Source: Sugiyamaella lignohabitans (taxonomy: Eukaryota > Ascomycota > Dipodascomycetes > Dipodascales > Trichomonascaceae). From it: a stretch of DNA of 64,000 nt. Both the position numbers and the translations under genes were made by a program. The notes under the pieces are model-generated. The model saw nothing but the letters and a program-made list of their open reading frames with translations. It did not search any database and was not told the DNA's origin. The DNA lies in NCBI RefSeq assembly GCF_001640025.1, contig NC_031672.1, forward strand, positions 5,332,001 through 5,396,000, written 5' to 3'. Below are positions 19,816 through 33,720 of this stretch, one piece after another; positions within the stretch are counted from its first letter, which is position 1, and each line of letters opens with the position of its first letter.

Positions 19816-20802
19816 ACCTGATAACTTTCCTTCCAATTTTTCTTTTGGTTTATTAACTAACTCTGGTTTTCCACTTCTTCCTGGGTAACTTTCTCTTCTT
19901 CTATTTACTTATATCAATAAATACCATTTAATTATACACCCTAACTGCTATGTTTTTGACGATATGGACTTGTCAATAGTGCGTTGATGCGATCTCAAAT
20001 ACTTAGACTTAACCTGCCCCATTTTGACTATACTTAGCCTCCCAAAATGGTGCTAGTAAACTTTTCAAATTCAGTAGTGTATTTAAGGGTCAACCATCTA
20101 TAATATTCCGTTTTCCGTTCAATATCTGTTATCTCCGCCGGGTGGCCGCTTTCCGCATCATTAGCCGTACTCGCTATGCCGGCAGACGGCCTCACCCTAA
20201 TCCATACTTGGTCAGTATAGCGTTATCAGCTAGTTGAGCTTACGTTGGCTGCAAGGCTGCAAGAAGGCGCCGACAAACGGCCATTCTGCTTTAACTTAGA
20301 GTTAAACCCGACAGTCTACGCCAAACACCATATTTGGTTAAGCTTGAGTTTTTGTTCCACCACAACCCAGCGCACAGCAAAATCCGAAACCAACCAAACC
20401 CAAAGGCTACTTCTTGATTAACAATCGGAAGGAATTTTTTGCTTCTGTCCTCCGAAGTGGCCGACTTTCTGGCAACATACTGATCTTTTAGAACTGGACT
20501 CCACTTATTGTTGAGCTGGTCGAGTGATCGGTATAATAGTGGTTATACGCTTCAAACGGTATCAGTGTAGGTTGGTGTCTCCTCTACTGAGGCAGCTTTA
20601 ATCGCTCCACTAATATTGCAACATCTTCGTCACCGGCATTGTCGATAGTGAAAGGGCAGTTTTCTTTTGTGTGCCAATACATACGAATCAACAGACTTGT
20701 ACATTATTGTTAGCTTTGGCTTATGTGTACCAATATTCATAAACAAATTTGTATAGACAGAAAACCCTTAATTCTGTTTCAAGGCCAGTATTTTTGATAA
20801 GT
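19816..20802. other. intergenic, promoter of SKY1
   Basis: About 1 kb with no supported gene. The 3' end of the repeat gene is T-rich (19830-19910); the rest is ordinary promoter-like sequence. Confidence 0.45.
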
Positions 20803-23306
<2,504 letters not shown>

Positions 23307-23454
23307 TGATCTTTACTGCGTCCAGCTGGTCCTGCCGCTCTCACTTTTAGGAAGTAACTGTACAATAACATTTCAATTCGTCATTATTTACCTTCATCCA
23401 GACATACGTACATTCTTAAGTATATATTATTACTACATTTGTATGATTTTATGG

Positions 23455-24564
23455 TCAACCAACTGTTTCAAACTTGTGATCCCAAAGCCCAGCAGAATCA
23501 TCAATTTCGTCTTCATAGTCGCTGGGAAGGTCATCATCCGAATTCCATGTGTTTTCAAGCGCAGTTAAGCCTCCGTTGCTTGTTAATTGGGCCGCGGTTG
23601 ATGCTACGAGAGTGGAGGGGGATCTAGAGACTTTGGATTGAAACTTTTTAAGCATCTCAAGTGTCACTTTCTCTCGCTCCTCTTTAGTTTCAGGCTTTTG
23701 CTTTTTAGATTTAGTATCAGTTTGAACTGGAGGTTGTGGTCGTTTGTTAGAGTTCGCGGAAAGGCTTGTATGTTCTTTGGAATTGGAAATAGAGGACTGC
23801 TCTTCTTTTTGAGACGGAGTCTGCAGTAATACGCTGTCTACTTGTAATTCTGATGTATGATGCGATGGTGCTTTCTTCAGCTTTCTATCTTTCAGAAGTT
23901 CGTGAGCCGGCCTTATTTTAACGGAACCAGTTTCAGTGTCGTCGGTATCTTCTTCACTGCCATAAGATATCCTTACTTTTGGTTTTTTCTTCTTGGGGAC
24001 AGGTTTGTTAGATGGGTCATGGGAAGACTTGTTTACTACTCCCATAGCTTTCGCCTGCAAATCTGTAAAGTAGGGTATTACTACTTCCGTACGCTCTATA
24101 ACCACAGGGTACAATGGTTTTTCGTCATCTACAGCTCCTTCCGCTATCTGTAGCACATTGTAGAAAGTTTCGCCACCAATCCTACCAAATATCGTATTCT
24201 TATTATTGAGTTCTGGCGCCTGTACAAGGGTAATAATAAACTGAGAGCCATTGCTGTTCTTCTGACCAGTATTCGCACTTGCTACAATACCTCGCTTATT
24301 AAAGCGCAAACGACTATTGAATTCATCATTAAACATACCACCGTCATAAATAGATTGTCCTCCAAACCCAGTCCCACTAGGATCACCAGACTGGACTATA
24401 AAGTCCTTAACTACACGATGAAATGTGCAATTGTCGTAGTAGCCATTTAAACATAATTGTATAAAATTACGACTAGTCAAAGGTGTTTCTTTTGCCCACA
24501 ATTCAATTTCAATCGGACCCTTGGTGGTATGTAGAATGACCCTAGCCGTAGTAGCAGGTTCCAT
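23455..24564 (-). CDS. CWC27: spliceosomal cyclophilin-type protein Cwc27
   Basis: Peptidyl-prolyl isomerase-fold protein of activated spliceosomes. 369 residues: an N-terminal cyclophilin domain (about 8-175) with RNFIQLCLNGYYDNCTFHRV, FIVQSGDPSGTGFGG and NGSQFIITL. The cyclosporin-binding Trp is replaced by Glu in APELNNKNTIFG, as in human CWC27, so catalysis is probably weak or absent. The rest is a charged, low-complexity tail ending in an acidic SDDDLPSDYEDE segment near the C-terminus. Convergent with SKY1, about 150 bp between stops. Confidence 0.9.
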   Translation of the reverse strand: MEPATTARVILHTTKGPIEIELWAKETPLTSRNFIQLCLNGYYDNCTFHRVVKDFIVQSGDPSGTGFGGQSIYDGGMFNDEFNSRLRFNKRGIVASANTGQKNSNGSQFIITLVQAPELNNKNTIFGRIGGETFYNVLQIAEGAVDDEKPLYPVVIERTEVVIPYFTDLQAKAMGVVNKSSHDPSNKPVPKKKKPKVRISYGSEEDTDDTETGSVKIRPAHELLKDRKLKKAPSHHTSELQVDSVLLQTPSQKEEQSSISNSKEHTSLSANSNKRPQPPVQTDTKSKKQKPETKEEREKVTLEMLKKFQSKVSRSPSTLVASTAAQLTSNGGLTALENTWNSDDDLPSDYEDEIDDSAGLWDHKFETVG

Positions 24565-24790
24565 ATCTGATGCTTTTCTAAAGCTCGTTCTCGTCTCTAT
24601 GATGCGATTTTAGGATGCTACACCTGTCTGTCTATAAGTGTCCTGCACCTGCATATAGATTTAGCGACCTACATACAGATAGGCTCAGCGGTTAGGGCGG
24701 TAGAGTGATTGAAAAATTCAGATCCACATAAACGCTTGTCACATCTCGACATTATTTGTTTATCTTGACACCATAGTCAACATCTATAAA

Positions 24791-26995
24791 ATGTCTCAAT
24801 ATAAACTAACCTTGGCTGCCAAAGCACCATTAGTTGGCTATGCCGCTCTTATTGGATCATTCATCATCAACCATGAAGAACCAACTTCTCCTATCGACCT
24901 CTCCTTTGTTGATGCCGCTGTGGTCGATAGTAGTGTGCCTGAATCAAACACAGTACTAACCCATGGCACTGAGGGCAAGTCTGTATACGGTACAGTCGAA
25001 GTTTTGAATGCATTAGCAGAAGCATTCCCTAATGTTCTTCCTGTCACTCCTGCCGCTTCGGAATGGATTGAGTTTGCATTCAAGTCATTCTCAGGAAAGG
25101 ACTTCAAGACCTTGACTCCTTCATTGGAGAAGCTTGAAGCCCACTTGAACTTCCGTTCCTTTGTACTTGGTGACTATAGACCCTCAATTGCGGATGTTGC
25201 ACTCTGGGGTGTCTTGAGAGCCAACGCTGTAGTCGGTGCTTCCTGTAAAAATGGTACGTTCATTAATATTGCTCGTTGGTACAAATATTTCGACACCAGC
25301 CGTTTTTTTGGAGGTGCTGTCGAAACTATGAACAAGGAAGTCCTTGATATCCGTAAGCAATCAAAAGTTGGCCAAAAGAAGGAATCCAAGGCTTCATATG
25401 ACATTGGCCTCATTGATGCCGTTGATGGCAAGGTTGTCACTAGATTTCCTCCTGAGCCTAGTGGATACTTACACATTGGGCACGCTAAGGCTGCTGTATT
25501 GAACCAATACTTTGCCGAATTGTACCATGGTAAACTGATTGTCCGTTTTGATGATACAAACCCCAGCAAGGAAAAAGTCGAATTCACCCAGTCCATTCTT
25601 GAGGACTTAGAGCTCTTAGGGGTCAAGCCTGATAGATTAACGCACTCTTCGGATTATTTCCAAGAGATGTACGATTACGCTGTACAGATGATTAAGGATG
25701 GTAAGGCTTACTGTGATGATACCCCCCAAGAAAGAATGAGGGAAGAAAGAGGTGAAGGAATTGCTAGTGCTCGTCGTAATAGAACTGTCGAAGAAAACTT
25801 AGCTATCTTCAATGATGAGATGAAAAATGGTACTGAAGTGGGCCTCAAGAACTGTCTTCGTGCCAAGATCTCTGTTGATGCTGGTAACAAGACTCTTCGT
25901 GATCCTGTCATTTTCCGATGTAATCTTACCCCTCACCATCGCACTGGTACTCAATGGAAAATGTATCCCACCTATGATTTCTGTGTTCCAATCGTCGATT
26001 CTATTGAAGGAGTTACCCATGCTCTCAGGACTACCGAGTACACTGACCGTAACGCTCAATATGATTGGATGTTGAAAGCCCTTAAGTTGCGTAAGGTTCA
26101 CATTTGGGATTTCAGCCGAGTGAGCTTCAAAAGAACTTTACTTAGTAAACGTAAGTTGCAATGGTTTGTTGACAAGGGCCATGTCAGCGGTTGGGATGAC
26201 CCTCGTTTCCCAACTGTTCGCGGAGTTCGCCGCAGAGGTATGACTGTAGAGGGACTCAAGAGCTTTATCATTTCTCAGGGTCCTTCTCGAAATATTCTCA
26301 ATTTGGATTGGTCGCTTATTTGGGCCACCAACAAGAAGGTGATTGATCCCATTGCACCTCGTCATTCTGCTGTAGTCACGAAGAATGCTGTCCCAATCGT
26401 ACTCACCGGAGGTGAAGGAGTACCAGCCCATTCAGTTAAGGAAACCAAGTTGAAGCACAAGAAGAATGCCGATTTAGGTAATAACGATATCATTTTCTCA
26501 TCAAGGCTGCTCATTGATCAAGAAGATGCTGAGACTTTGAAAGATAATGAGGAGTTTACCCTTATGGACTGGGGTAATGCCATTGTAGAGAAGATCCACA
26601 AAAATTCTGAGAATGTTATTACTGGTATTGATGCCAAACTTCATCTTGCAGGTGACTTTAAGAAGACCGAAAAGAAGATCAGCTGGCTCGCTGACACTGA
26701 TGATGTTATTCCTGTTGAACTTGTTGACTTCGACCATCTTATCACCAAAGAGAAAATTGAGGAAGGCGAAAACTTTGAGGACTTCCTTACACCTGAGACT
26801 ATTTTCAAAACCGAGGCTGTTGGTGATGTCAATGTTAAAAATCTCAAGAAGGGCGAAGTCATTCAATTTGAGCGCAAGGGATTCTATGTGGTTGATGTGC
26901 CTTACTCGGAAGAATCCAAGAAGGTCGTCTTTTTCACTGTGCCTGATGGGAAGGTTGTTTCCAAATACGGTGCCAAGAAGGCCACCAAGGACTAA
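24791..26995 (+). CDS. GUS1: cytosolic glutamyl-tRNA synthetase
   Basis: Class I synthetase charging tRNA-Glu; in yeasts it forms a complex with Arc1 through its N-terminal domain. 734 residues. A GST-like domain spans about 1-190 and ends in a Lys-rich linker. The catalytic core begins at VTRFPPEPSGYLHIGHAKAA (the HIGH motif). The second signature is SFKRTLLSKRKLQ, the eukaryotic form of KMSKS, and DDPRFPTVRGVRRRGM follows. The C-terminal anticodon-binding beta-barrels resemble the GlnRS class. 226 bp separate it from the divergent CWC27. Confidence 0.96.
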   Translation: MSQYKLTLAAKAPLVGYAALIGSFIINHEEPTSPIDLSFVDAAVVDSSVPESNTVLTHGTEGKSVYGTVEVLNALAEAFPNVLPVTPAASEWIEFAFKSFSGKDFKTLTPSLEKLEAHLNFRSFVLGDYRPSIADVALWGVLRANAVVGASCKNGTFINIARWYKYFDTSRFFGGAVETMNKEVLDIRKQSKVGQKKESKASYDIGLIDAVDGKVVTRFPPEPSGYLHIGHAKAAVLNQYFAELYHGKLIVRFDDTNPSKEKVEFTQSILEDLELLGVKPDRLTHSSDYFQEMYDYAVQMIKDGKAYCDDTPQERMREERGEGIASARRNRTVEENLAIFNDEMKNGTEVGLKNCLRAKISVDAGNKTLRDPVIFRCNLTPHHRTGTQWKMYPTYDFCVPIVDSIEGVTHALRTTEYTDRNAQYDWMLKALKLRKVHIWDFSRVSFKRTLLSKRKLQWFVDKGHVSGWDDPRFPTVRGVRRRGMTVEGLKSFIISQGPSRNILNLDWSLIWATNKKVIDPIAPRHSAVVTKNAVPIVLTGGEGVPAHSVKETKLKHKKNADLGNNDIIFSSRLLIDQEDAETLKDNEEFTLMDWGNAIVEKIHKNSENVITGIDAKLHLAGDFKKTEKKISWLADTDDVIPVELVDFDHLITKEKIEEGENFEDFLTPETIFKTEAVGDVNVKNLKKGEVIQFERKGFYVVDVPYSEESKKVVFFTVPDGKVVSKYGAKKATKD

Positions 26996-27721
26996 AACAT
27001 ATGTCTCACTTCAATGTCATAAATAAATATACTATAAAGACTAGACTCCCATCGCTTTGATTGAGTGGTGTCTCCAAAGACTGTACCTACTAATATTACC
27101 TCTCGAGATATGACTATCTTATCCAAAAAGAGTCCAATCGTTGACCTTAAACCCTGCATATGCACCTTGATTTCGATCGGCAGTCACGCAACTGAAAACG
27201 AGGATCAAACTGGCTATGGTTGACTTTTACGACTCCACTAGCCAAGTTCGGGTCTGTTGCTTCTGATATACTTTCTGAAAAAGTATAAATTGAAAACTAT
27301 ATCTACAAATTTGTTACCTACTCTTTGCTGAGCTGTGTGGCGTCTCCCCAACAGCATGAACCACCAAAAAAGCTCATATGAATTCCATGTTCAATATCTA
27401 CCAACTCAATCTGCTCCTAAGATTTATTTTCTGTTATCATCAGCGGTTGGTGAAATGTATAGGAATCACAGATCTCAGCTGTTTCTTCCAAAGTGATTCG
27501 AGTTGTCAGATAAAGTCACATCCTCCTAAGAGGGCAAGGGATAGGTACAAGTGATGGATAAGGCCCTGTTCTCTGGGCTACTGGCTCAAGTTGTCACGTG
27601 AATGATTATAGCGCCGTCTGTTTGTATGCAGATGACCTTTGGCGGAGAAGGTTGATTTGGACCACTACTGAAAACAGTGCACGACTGATCTAAAATATTT
27701 TCAAATCTCATAGTACTGGAT
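26996..27721. other. intergenic, promoter of EOS1
   Basis: 726 bp between the GUS1 stop and EOS1 start. No open frame, splice pattern or RNA gene I can support. Confidence 0.5.
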
Positions 27722-28408
27722 ATGTCGCTATTTATGAGAAAAGGAAGTACTGGTGATGGGAGTAGGCCACATTCAACGCCTATATCACGAAGTAATAGCA
27801 ATGTCCAGCTTGCAACCGACATGCAGCACCCACCGCTGAAGCTTTTGGGATTGAAATTCGTGAACACCCGTCTGAGGTTTTTGTTGGTATTTTCTCGTGC
27901 ATTGTCAGTTCTTCCATGCTTCATAGGTATGTGGAGATGTTTCTATGAGTCGTGGCAGATATTCTACCACTCAGGCGGTCCTCGCCCATTAGTCTCTGTG
28001 CAATCATCGGAACAACTCATGGCTGGCATTTGGTGTATTGTTTCTGGGTACTTGTCATATGCCGTGTTAGATGGATTAATGGTACGGTGGATTGTGACAT
28101 ACTCCACTCCTGCAGCAATAGTTCGAATGCTCTCCTGTAGCAGTCTTAATATTGTCATGATTCAAACTCTGCATTCACTGACCGACAAGGAGTATCTTTT
28201 ACACACATGGATTCTCGTATCCTGCATTCTCACATTAGCATATACCATACAAAACTTTGTAACCAGCAATCTGGCGTTGGAAAAGAAAACCCGCTCAGTT
28301 GATTTACTGAACATAGCCGTATTTGCTGTTGTCCCTGTAGGGATAGCCTCTTTCATTACTATGCTTGGGCTGTTGCGAAGCATTATGATTCTGAGAATGG
28401 GAATTTAA
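27722..28408 (+). CDS. EOS1: Eos1-type ER membrane protein linked to N-glycosylation
   Basis: 228 residues with about four membrane helices: near ARALSVLPCFIGMW, MAGIWCIVSGYLSYAVLDGL, LLHTWILVSCILTLAY and IAVFAVVPVGIASFITMLGL. The pattern LSVIPC-type helix, SGYLSY-DGLM-RW, SCILTLAY-QNFVTSNL and VDLLNIAVFAVVPVG...TMLGLLRS is that of fungal Eos1, an ER protein needed for normal N-glycosylation and oxidative stress tolerance in Saccharomyces. It is shorter than the Saccharomyces protein (about 366), mostly in the N-terminus. Assignment is from remembered motif pattern. Confidence 0.75.
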   Translation: MSLFMRKGSTGDGSRPHSTPISRSNSNVQLATDMQHPPLKLLGLKFVNTRLRFLLVFSRALSVLPCFIGMWRCFYESWQIFYHSGGPRPLVSVQSSEQLMAGIWCIVSGYLSYAVLDGLMVRWIVTYSTPAAIVRMLSCSSLNIVMIQTLHSLTDKEYLLHTWILVSCILTLAYTIQNFVTSNLALEKKTRSVDLLNIAVFAVVPVGIASFITMLGLLRSIMILRMGI

Positions 28409-28595
28409 AGAAGTGAGGGAATTATACGTAGGAGATTTCGGGGAATTTTTATTTTATTTTATTGGCATAAGGGTATATCTTCAAGTAAAAGCATCATTTG
28501 CATCACTTAACAATTACATGTAAATATTATACTATGGTCACGAAAGAAGAAGGAATAGAATTAAAAGGCTTATGAGACTAAATAATTAACATGGA

Positions 28596-31054
28596 TTATT
28601 GTCGTTTATGGAATAATGCAAAACGTAGGACAATTTCCAGCTGTATAAGTTGTTAGTATTGGATTCTCCACTGTAGACTTCAAATGCTATACTTACAGAA
28701 GAAACGCCAAGTGAGAGAATAATGAGAATAATAATGACCCATGTAATATGTGACATATTTGCTTCGGCAATCGAATCAGCAATTATATTAGCTAGTTCGA
28801 GGAATACTTTACAACGTTCATTAAGAACGAGAATGCGTTGTTCAATCTCAAGATACTCCCGGATGGCTGTGTAAAGTGGATTAAGTGATGGCTCAGACTC
28901 CCAGAAAAATTCTGGGGTATCCAGCACGTTAGAACTAAGGTTAACATCAACCCGCAACTTGAAGAGCTTACCAGATATTTTCAAAACTTCTTCACGTTTC
29001 ATACCCAATTTACCTGTCAATGCCAGCATACGAGGGACGTGCTTAACATCATGCATGTTTACGTCCATGCGAGCTTCGAATCTACTTAGTTTCGTGGACT
29101 GAGCAATTGCATGTGACATGGCCAATTTGATCATATGGTCTCCCGATCTTAGCGTGATCATATCATTGTAGATTCGAGGTTTGACAGTATTTGGCGAGTA
29201 TGTGAAGTGCATTTCCTCGGTTTCAATATCTGAGTCACTAATGGCTCTAACTGCAAGTGACTTGGTGCCATTCTTACCATACATGAGGTCAGCAAGAACA
29301 GCCTTTTCCTGATTTTCAGTGAAGTTCCAGAACACTACGACACCATAAGAAAATATAAAAATCTCTGCATGCTTGAGGTCATCGGTAGGCAGATGCCGCT
29401 GTTTAGGGCGTGGTGACACCGTGTGATGTCCTGAAGAAACTAAATCTTCTTCCTGTTTTCCTGCTGTCTTGGCCCCAGATGGCAGTTTGGAGGATTCGAC
29501 CGAACTCTCATTCTCAACCCCGCCTTGAGGGGTAGTAGTAGTAGCAGCAGTGTAAGCTCCATTAGACGTGTCGTCACGGTTCGATGCGGCCGGCAATTTT
29601 CTCATGTCATGATCTTTTAAATCAATTAAATCATTATCAAGATTAGTGGTAGGTTTCTTGTCACTGGGCGAGAGTCTTGTAGGTCCTAACGTTGTAGGGG
29701 ATATCGCGGCTGGCATGTAAGACTGGTCGCGTGGAGAAAAATCCTGAGGTTCCGAGGGGTCGAAATCGGGACTATTTTCCTGCCAAAAATCTTCGTTTTC
29801 TTGTCGCAGATGGTGCAGTCGATTTATGCTAGAGGAGGATTTGGAATTAGCATTGGAAATATCAATACGAGGAGTACTCGTGTCAGTCTGTTCCTGGTCA
29901 TTATTTTCATCATCTCCGTTGTTATGAGGGTGTCCTCCATGCCCAAGTTCATCACTACGGTCAGAATTATCTTTACCAGTTGGACCTTCCCCCCCTGAAA
30001 AATATTCAAAATGGTGATCGACTTGCTCAGATTGGTCTATAAGTTGTTCGAGCATCATGATGCCTCCAGGACTACTCTTCACCCTGGACCCTTCACCATC
30101 ACCCGGCAACAAGGGAAGATAATATGGAGCGAAGAGAGCCTCGTCATAAATTCTTGGTCTGATTTTGTGGTTTTCCCGCAAGAAGTCACTGATAGCTTGT
30201 AATCTCATGCCATCAGCAATGCAGTAGGCAGTGACTCGAGGAAATTTATCTGTTCTTCTATCTCGAGGTAGTCTCTCAGCATATGAACGCTGAGGACGGT
30301 CAGACTCGAATTCATCACCCGACATATGTGCATATGGTGCGGGGGGTGGTTCAAGATCTTCATTGTCAGCATCTTCGAAGTGAAATCCACGGTTACTGAC
30401 CTCATCCTCAGGAATGAGAACCAATTTTTGTGAAAGTTTGGTGGTTCTACTAGGGATGTTTTGAGACAATCTCGGCGGAGGACCAGATTTCCTGCCGGAA
30501 GTACCGCTATTACTACGACCGCCTCCTCCTGCAGCACTATTAAATCTCCTTCCCGAACCATAGTTGTATACTACACTTGAAGAGCTGGTGGGATATGGTC
30601 CATGTCTCGGTTGCCCAGCAGTATCTCCTCCGGCGTCGCTGTAGATGCTACCAGGGCCACCAGCGACAACAGCAACAGGGCTTCCTGGAGAAGCGAACCT
30701 ACTGGCAGCAGAGCTCCCAGCAGTGGCTCCATAACTTGTAGCCCGTCTGAATGAGCCTGTTCCAGTCCCAACGCCCATGAACTTTGGTATTGATCTCTTG
30801 TGCCCAGATGGAATATCTCCAACATCTGATAAGATATTATCAATAGAGATGTCTTCAAATTGGGGCCTTGGGCCATGGTCGCCCCTCATGCGAGAGTTTC
30901 TATACCCATTGGCAGAAAATCCACCACTATATCCCGCATTGCCCGATCTCGCAACAAAGGGGGCCGGCCTGCCACCATTGGGTGCATTTCTAACATCTGT
31001 GACTAAGATTGAGGGTGTTCGCTTTGCAGTGGGCTGCTTTTTATTCGTCGACAT
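28596..31054 (-). CDS. RMD8: RMD1/RMD8-family (DUF155) membrane protein with a 3' intron
   Basis: Exon 1 is 31054-28697 and exon 2 is 28640-28596. The 56-nt intron starts GTAAGT (28696) and ends TACTAACAACTTATACAG. The 800-residue product has a long low-complexity Gly/Ser/Arg-rich N-terminal half. The DUF155 domain lies in the last 300 residues (AEIFIFSYGVVVFWNFTENQ ... ISGKLFKLRVDVNL ... LEIEQRILVLNERC). A C-terminal membrane anchor, HITWVIIILIILSLGVSS, continues after splicing as LEIVLRFALFHKRQ. The family includes Saccharomyces RMD1 and RMD8 and human RMND1; roles are in sporulation, meiotic division or mitochondria, and no enzymatic activity is known. Without splicing the frame reads through to a different tail at 28586. 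The ATG at 31054 is used because the upstream extension has only GTG. Confidence 0.82.
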
Positions 31055-31395
31055 GTTTCCTATAATGAGCACTGATTTTGTTGATTATGTTCGTAACTCC
31101 ACCAAAGGTATCGGTCTTGTGAACCTCCACTGGGGTTGGTGAGCTTTGAACTGCAATGATAACGCTCCTGGTCTACAATATCTTATTCTTTCACGATCGT
31201 CAAAACAACCACATAACCATGTACCCTAACCATGCATATATTAGTGTGGAGTGTGTACACGAGAGAGTTCAGCCTATACTTGTAAGATTTGATAACTATA
31301 CTTAATTATGAGTTTTAATTGATGATTTATCCATCTGAAGTATTCCTACAAGATGATTAGGTTCTTTGATAAAATGTATCTTAATAATAACAATA

Positions 31396-31431
<36 letters not shown>

Positions 31432-31715
31432 TTATTATTGGGGAGAAGTCGAAGTTCGATACAATGGGCATCTGATTACCCTTTCATTTGAAATCAATCT
31501 TTAATACGGCCGAGTTTTTATCTTTATAAAGTCATTTCAATTCTTATTAACCTGTATATTATTAGATGTCGTCTAAAAATATTGGAATTGTAATTCATGG
31601 GAATGTCGAAGTTAGATAGCTGGAGATGCGTGGTACCTAACCCTAACCGTTGTCGTGAATTTCATGTTCGTTAGCAGTGAGTCGATACACGTTCATACAT
31701 CAAATAAGAACAATA
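31055..31715. other. intergenic between divergent RMD8-like and RTF1 genes
   Basis: 661 bp. The middle holds an AAT microsatellite (31401-31430) followed by a complementary GTTATTATTG. No gene. Confidence 0.5.
31401..31430. repeat. (AAT)10 microsatellite
   Basis: Ten perfect AAT units, flanked by imperfect AAT/AAC copies upstream and by GTTATTATTG downstream, so the tract can fold back on itself. Confidence 0.9.
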
Positions 31716-33371
31716 ATGTCAGATTTGGACGACGATTTGTTGGCTCTTGCTGGAGCTGGATCCGATGATGGTGGAATAGTGTCAGATAATGAAGAGCTTG
31801 AAAGGAGGACTAGCGGAAAGAAGCGAAGTAGAAATGCGAATTACGATGACGAAAGCGACTTCGATGAAGAAGAGGAAGAAGAAGATGATGACGAGGGAGA
31901 GGATGTCACAGATGATGACGAAGAGGCTACAGAGGAAGAAGACTTACACTCGGTCAAAAATCCGTATCCTCTTGAGGGAAAGTACAAAGATGAACAGGAT
32001 AAAGCCTACCTCGAAGGATTAGCAGAAGTTGAAAGAGAAACCATTCTGTTCGATCGTTCACAAGAAATGCAAAAGTTCCAGGAGATGGAGTATTTGGCCC
32101 AAAGGGCTCGAGAGAGAAAGCAGACTGAAAAGGCGTTAAAGAAGCGATCTAAAAAACAATCTGAAGAAGGTTTACTGGCTACAAAGCGATCTACTAGAGA
32201 TAAAACAGGTGGCATCCCGTCGACCAAAAAATCAAAACTATCAGAATTAAAGCAAAAAAGGCAAGAGAAGCACCATCGAAAAGCAGGTGGTCTAGAAGTT
32301 CCATATCGCCGTGGTGAGAGGGATTCGTCCGAAGACGAAGAGGATGAGGGTTACTTCGAGGATGAAGACGAAGGATACGGCCGCGATGGAAAGAAGCGGG
32401 AGGATGAAGTTGAATGGGCCGAGACAAAGCCTTCTAAGGAGGTGACATATGAAGATCTGAACAAAATAAAGTTTGGAAAGACACTATTTTCAAGATTCTG
32501 TCACAATCCTGGTTTTGAAGATGTAGTCATTGGCACATTTGTGAGGATAAATATTGGCTTTAATAGGGAAAAACAAGCCAATGTTTATCGTGTATGTCAA
32601 GTCAAGGAGGTTGTCAAGGCGAGTAAGCCATATACGTTCCTAGGAAGAACTGTCGATGAAAATATTCGGGTTGCTTATGCTGACAGCGAGCGAACGTTCG
32701 AAATGGGTATATGTAGCGACCAGTCCATTACTGAAGAAGAGTTCCGGTCGTGGAAGTCAGCTATGGACAAATCAGGATTAAGTGTTATATCCAAGCGAAG
32801 GGTAGATCGTAAATTGGAAGAGCTCACTGCCTTCCAATCACGGGTTTTGACGGCCGAGGAAGTCAACCAAATGATTCAAAGACGTCAAAAGCTTTCTGGA
32901 AAAAATCTTGGTGCCAATATTGTTCTTGAAAAGTCTGTTCTTCAGCAAAGGAGGGTGATTGCACTGGAGCAAAACAATTTCGAAGAATTGGAGCAAATTG
33001 ATCAGCAAATAGAGAGTATTGACCGTATGCTCAACAAGTCAAAACGACGCTCTGAGATCGACAAGCTCGCAAAAGTGAATGAGAGAAATAGAAGAGCCAA
33101 TCTTGATGAAATTCGTAAAGCAGAAGTTCTCGCCAACGAGACGCGAAGGAAACTTACTAAGGACGCCAATATTTCGAACCCCTTCAATCGGTTGAGAACG
33201 TCTGCCCGTATTTTCTATCGAACAGGGTCCCAATCTGAATCTCCAGCACCAGCTGCGGCCACTGAACAGAACAACGAAGAATCTATCACAGCTGTTTTGG
33301 GAAACGCCAAACACATTGATCTCGATGAACTTATTGCCTCACTTGATATTCCTTTGGAAATTACAATTTAG
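31716..33371 (+). CDS. RTF1: Paf1-complex subunit Rtf1
   Basis: Elongation factor that directs H2B ubiquitination through Rad6-Bre1 and binds Spt5 through its Plus3 domain. 551 residues from the ATG at 31716 ([13 protein letters not shown]). The N-terminal third is acidic. The ordered part starts near [20 protein letters not shown]: a Plus3 domain of about 130 residues with [26 protein letters not shown] and [18 protein letters not shown] helical, charged C-terminal region that contacts the rest of the complex follows. Similar in length to Saccharomyces RTF1 (558). Confidence 0.93.
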   Translation: MSDLDDDLLALAGAGSDDGGIVSDNEELERRTSGKKRSRNANYDDESDFDEEEEEEDDDEGEDVTDDDEEATEEEDLHSVKNPYPLEGKYKDEQDKAYLEGLAEVERETILFDRSQEMQKFQEMEYLAQRARERKQTEKALKKRSKKQSEEGLLATKRSTRDKTGGIPSTKKSKLSELKQKRQEKHHRKAGGLEVPYRRGERDSSEDEEDEGYFEDEDEGYGRDGKKREDEVEWAETKPSKEVTYEDLNKIKFGKTLFSRFCHNPGFEDVVIGTFVRINIGFNREKQANVYRVCQVKEVVKASKPYTFLGRTVDENIRVAYADSERTFEMGICSDQSITEEEFRSWKSAMDKSGLSVISKRRVDRKLEELTAFQSRVLTAEEVNQMIQRRQKLSGKNLGANIVLEKSVLQQRRVIALEQNNFEELEQIDQQIESIDRMLNKSKRRSEIDKLAKVNERNRRANLDEIRKAEVLANETRRKLTKDANISNPFNRLRTSARIFYRTGSQSESPAPAAATEQNNEESITAVLGNAKHIDLDELIASLDIPLEITI

Positions 33372-33720
33372 CTTCATTGATGTACATATTTTAGCGCCTT
33401 TTCAATATCTGAACGTTTTGCATCTGGATTCTGTGGCAGAGCCACAGAACCGGTTATTCCTTCTTTACGGAAGCCACAGAGCTATATACCGTGCAATTGC
33501 GTTGACATTGTAAAAGAATTAATGTTATCTCACAAGGGTCGCAACTCCACAGCACGGCTGCCCTGCAGCATTTAGCTAATGTATCTTGCTGCTGTCGAGC
33601 AGTAACATATTCATCAAATACTTGACCACGTTAAGTGCTTCTATTTGTAGCACACAATCAATTTACCCATTACCAGAAAGAGCCTTAAAGTAGACGTTAT
33701 TACCTGGATAAGTGTTCAAT
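33372..33720. other. intergenic with a 9-bp stem hairpin
   Basis: RTF1 3' region and YAR1 promoter. It contains a perfect inverted repeat, TTCTGTGGC-AGA-GCCACAGAA, at 33429-33449, and a further GCCACAGA at about 33471. Confidence 0.5.
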
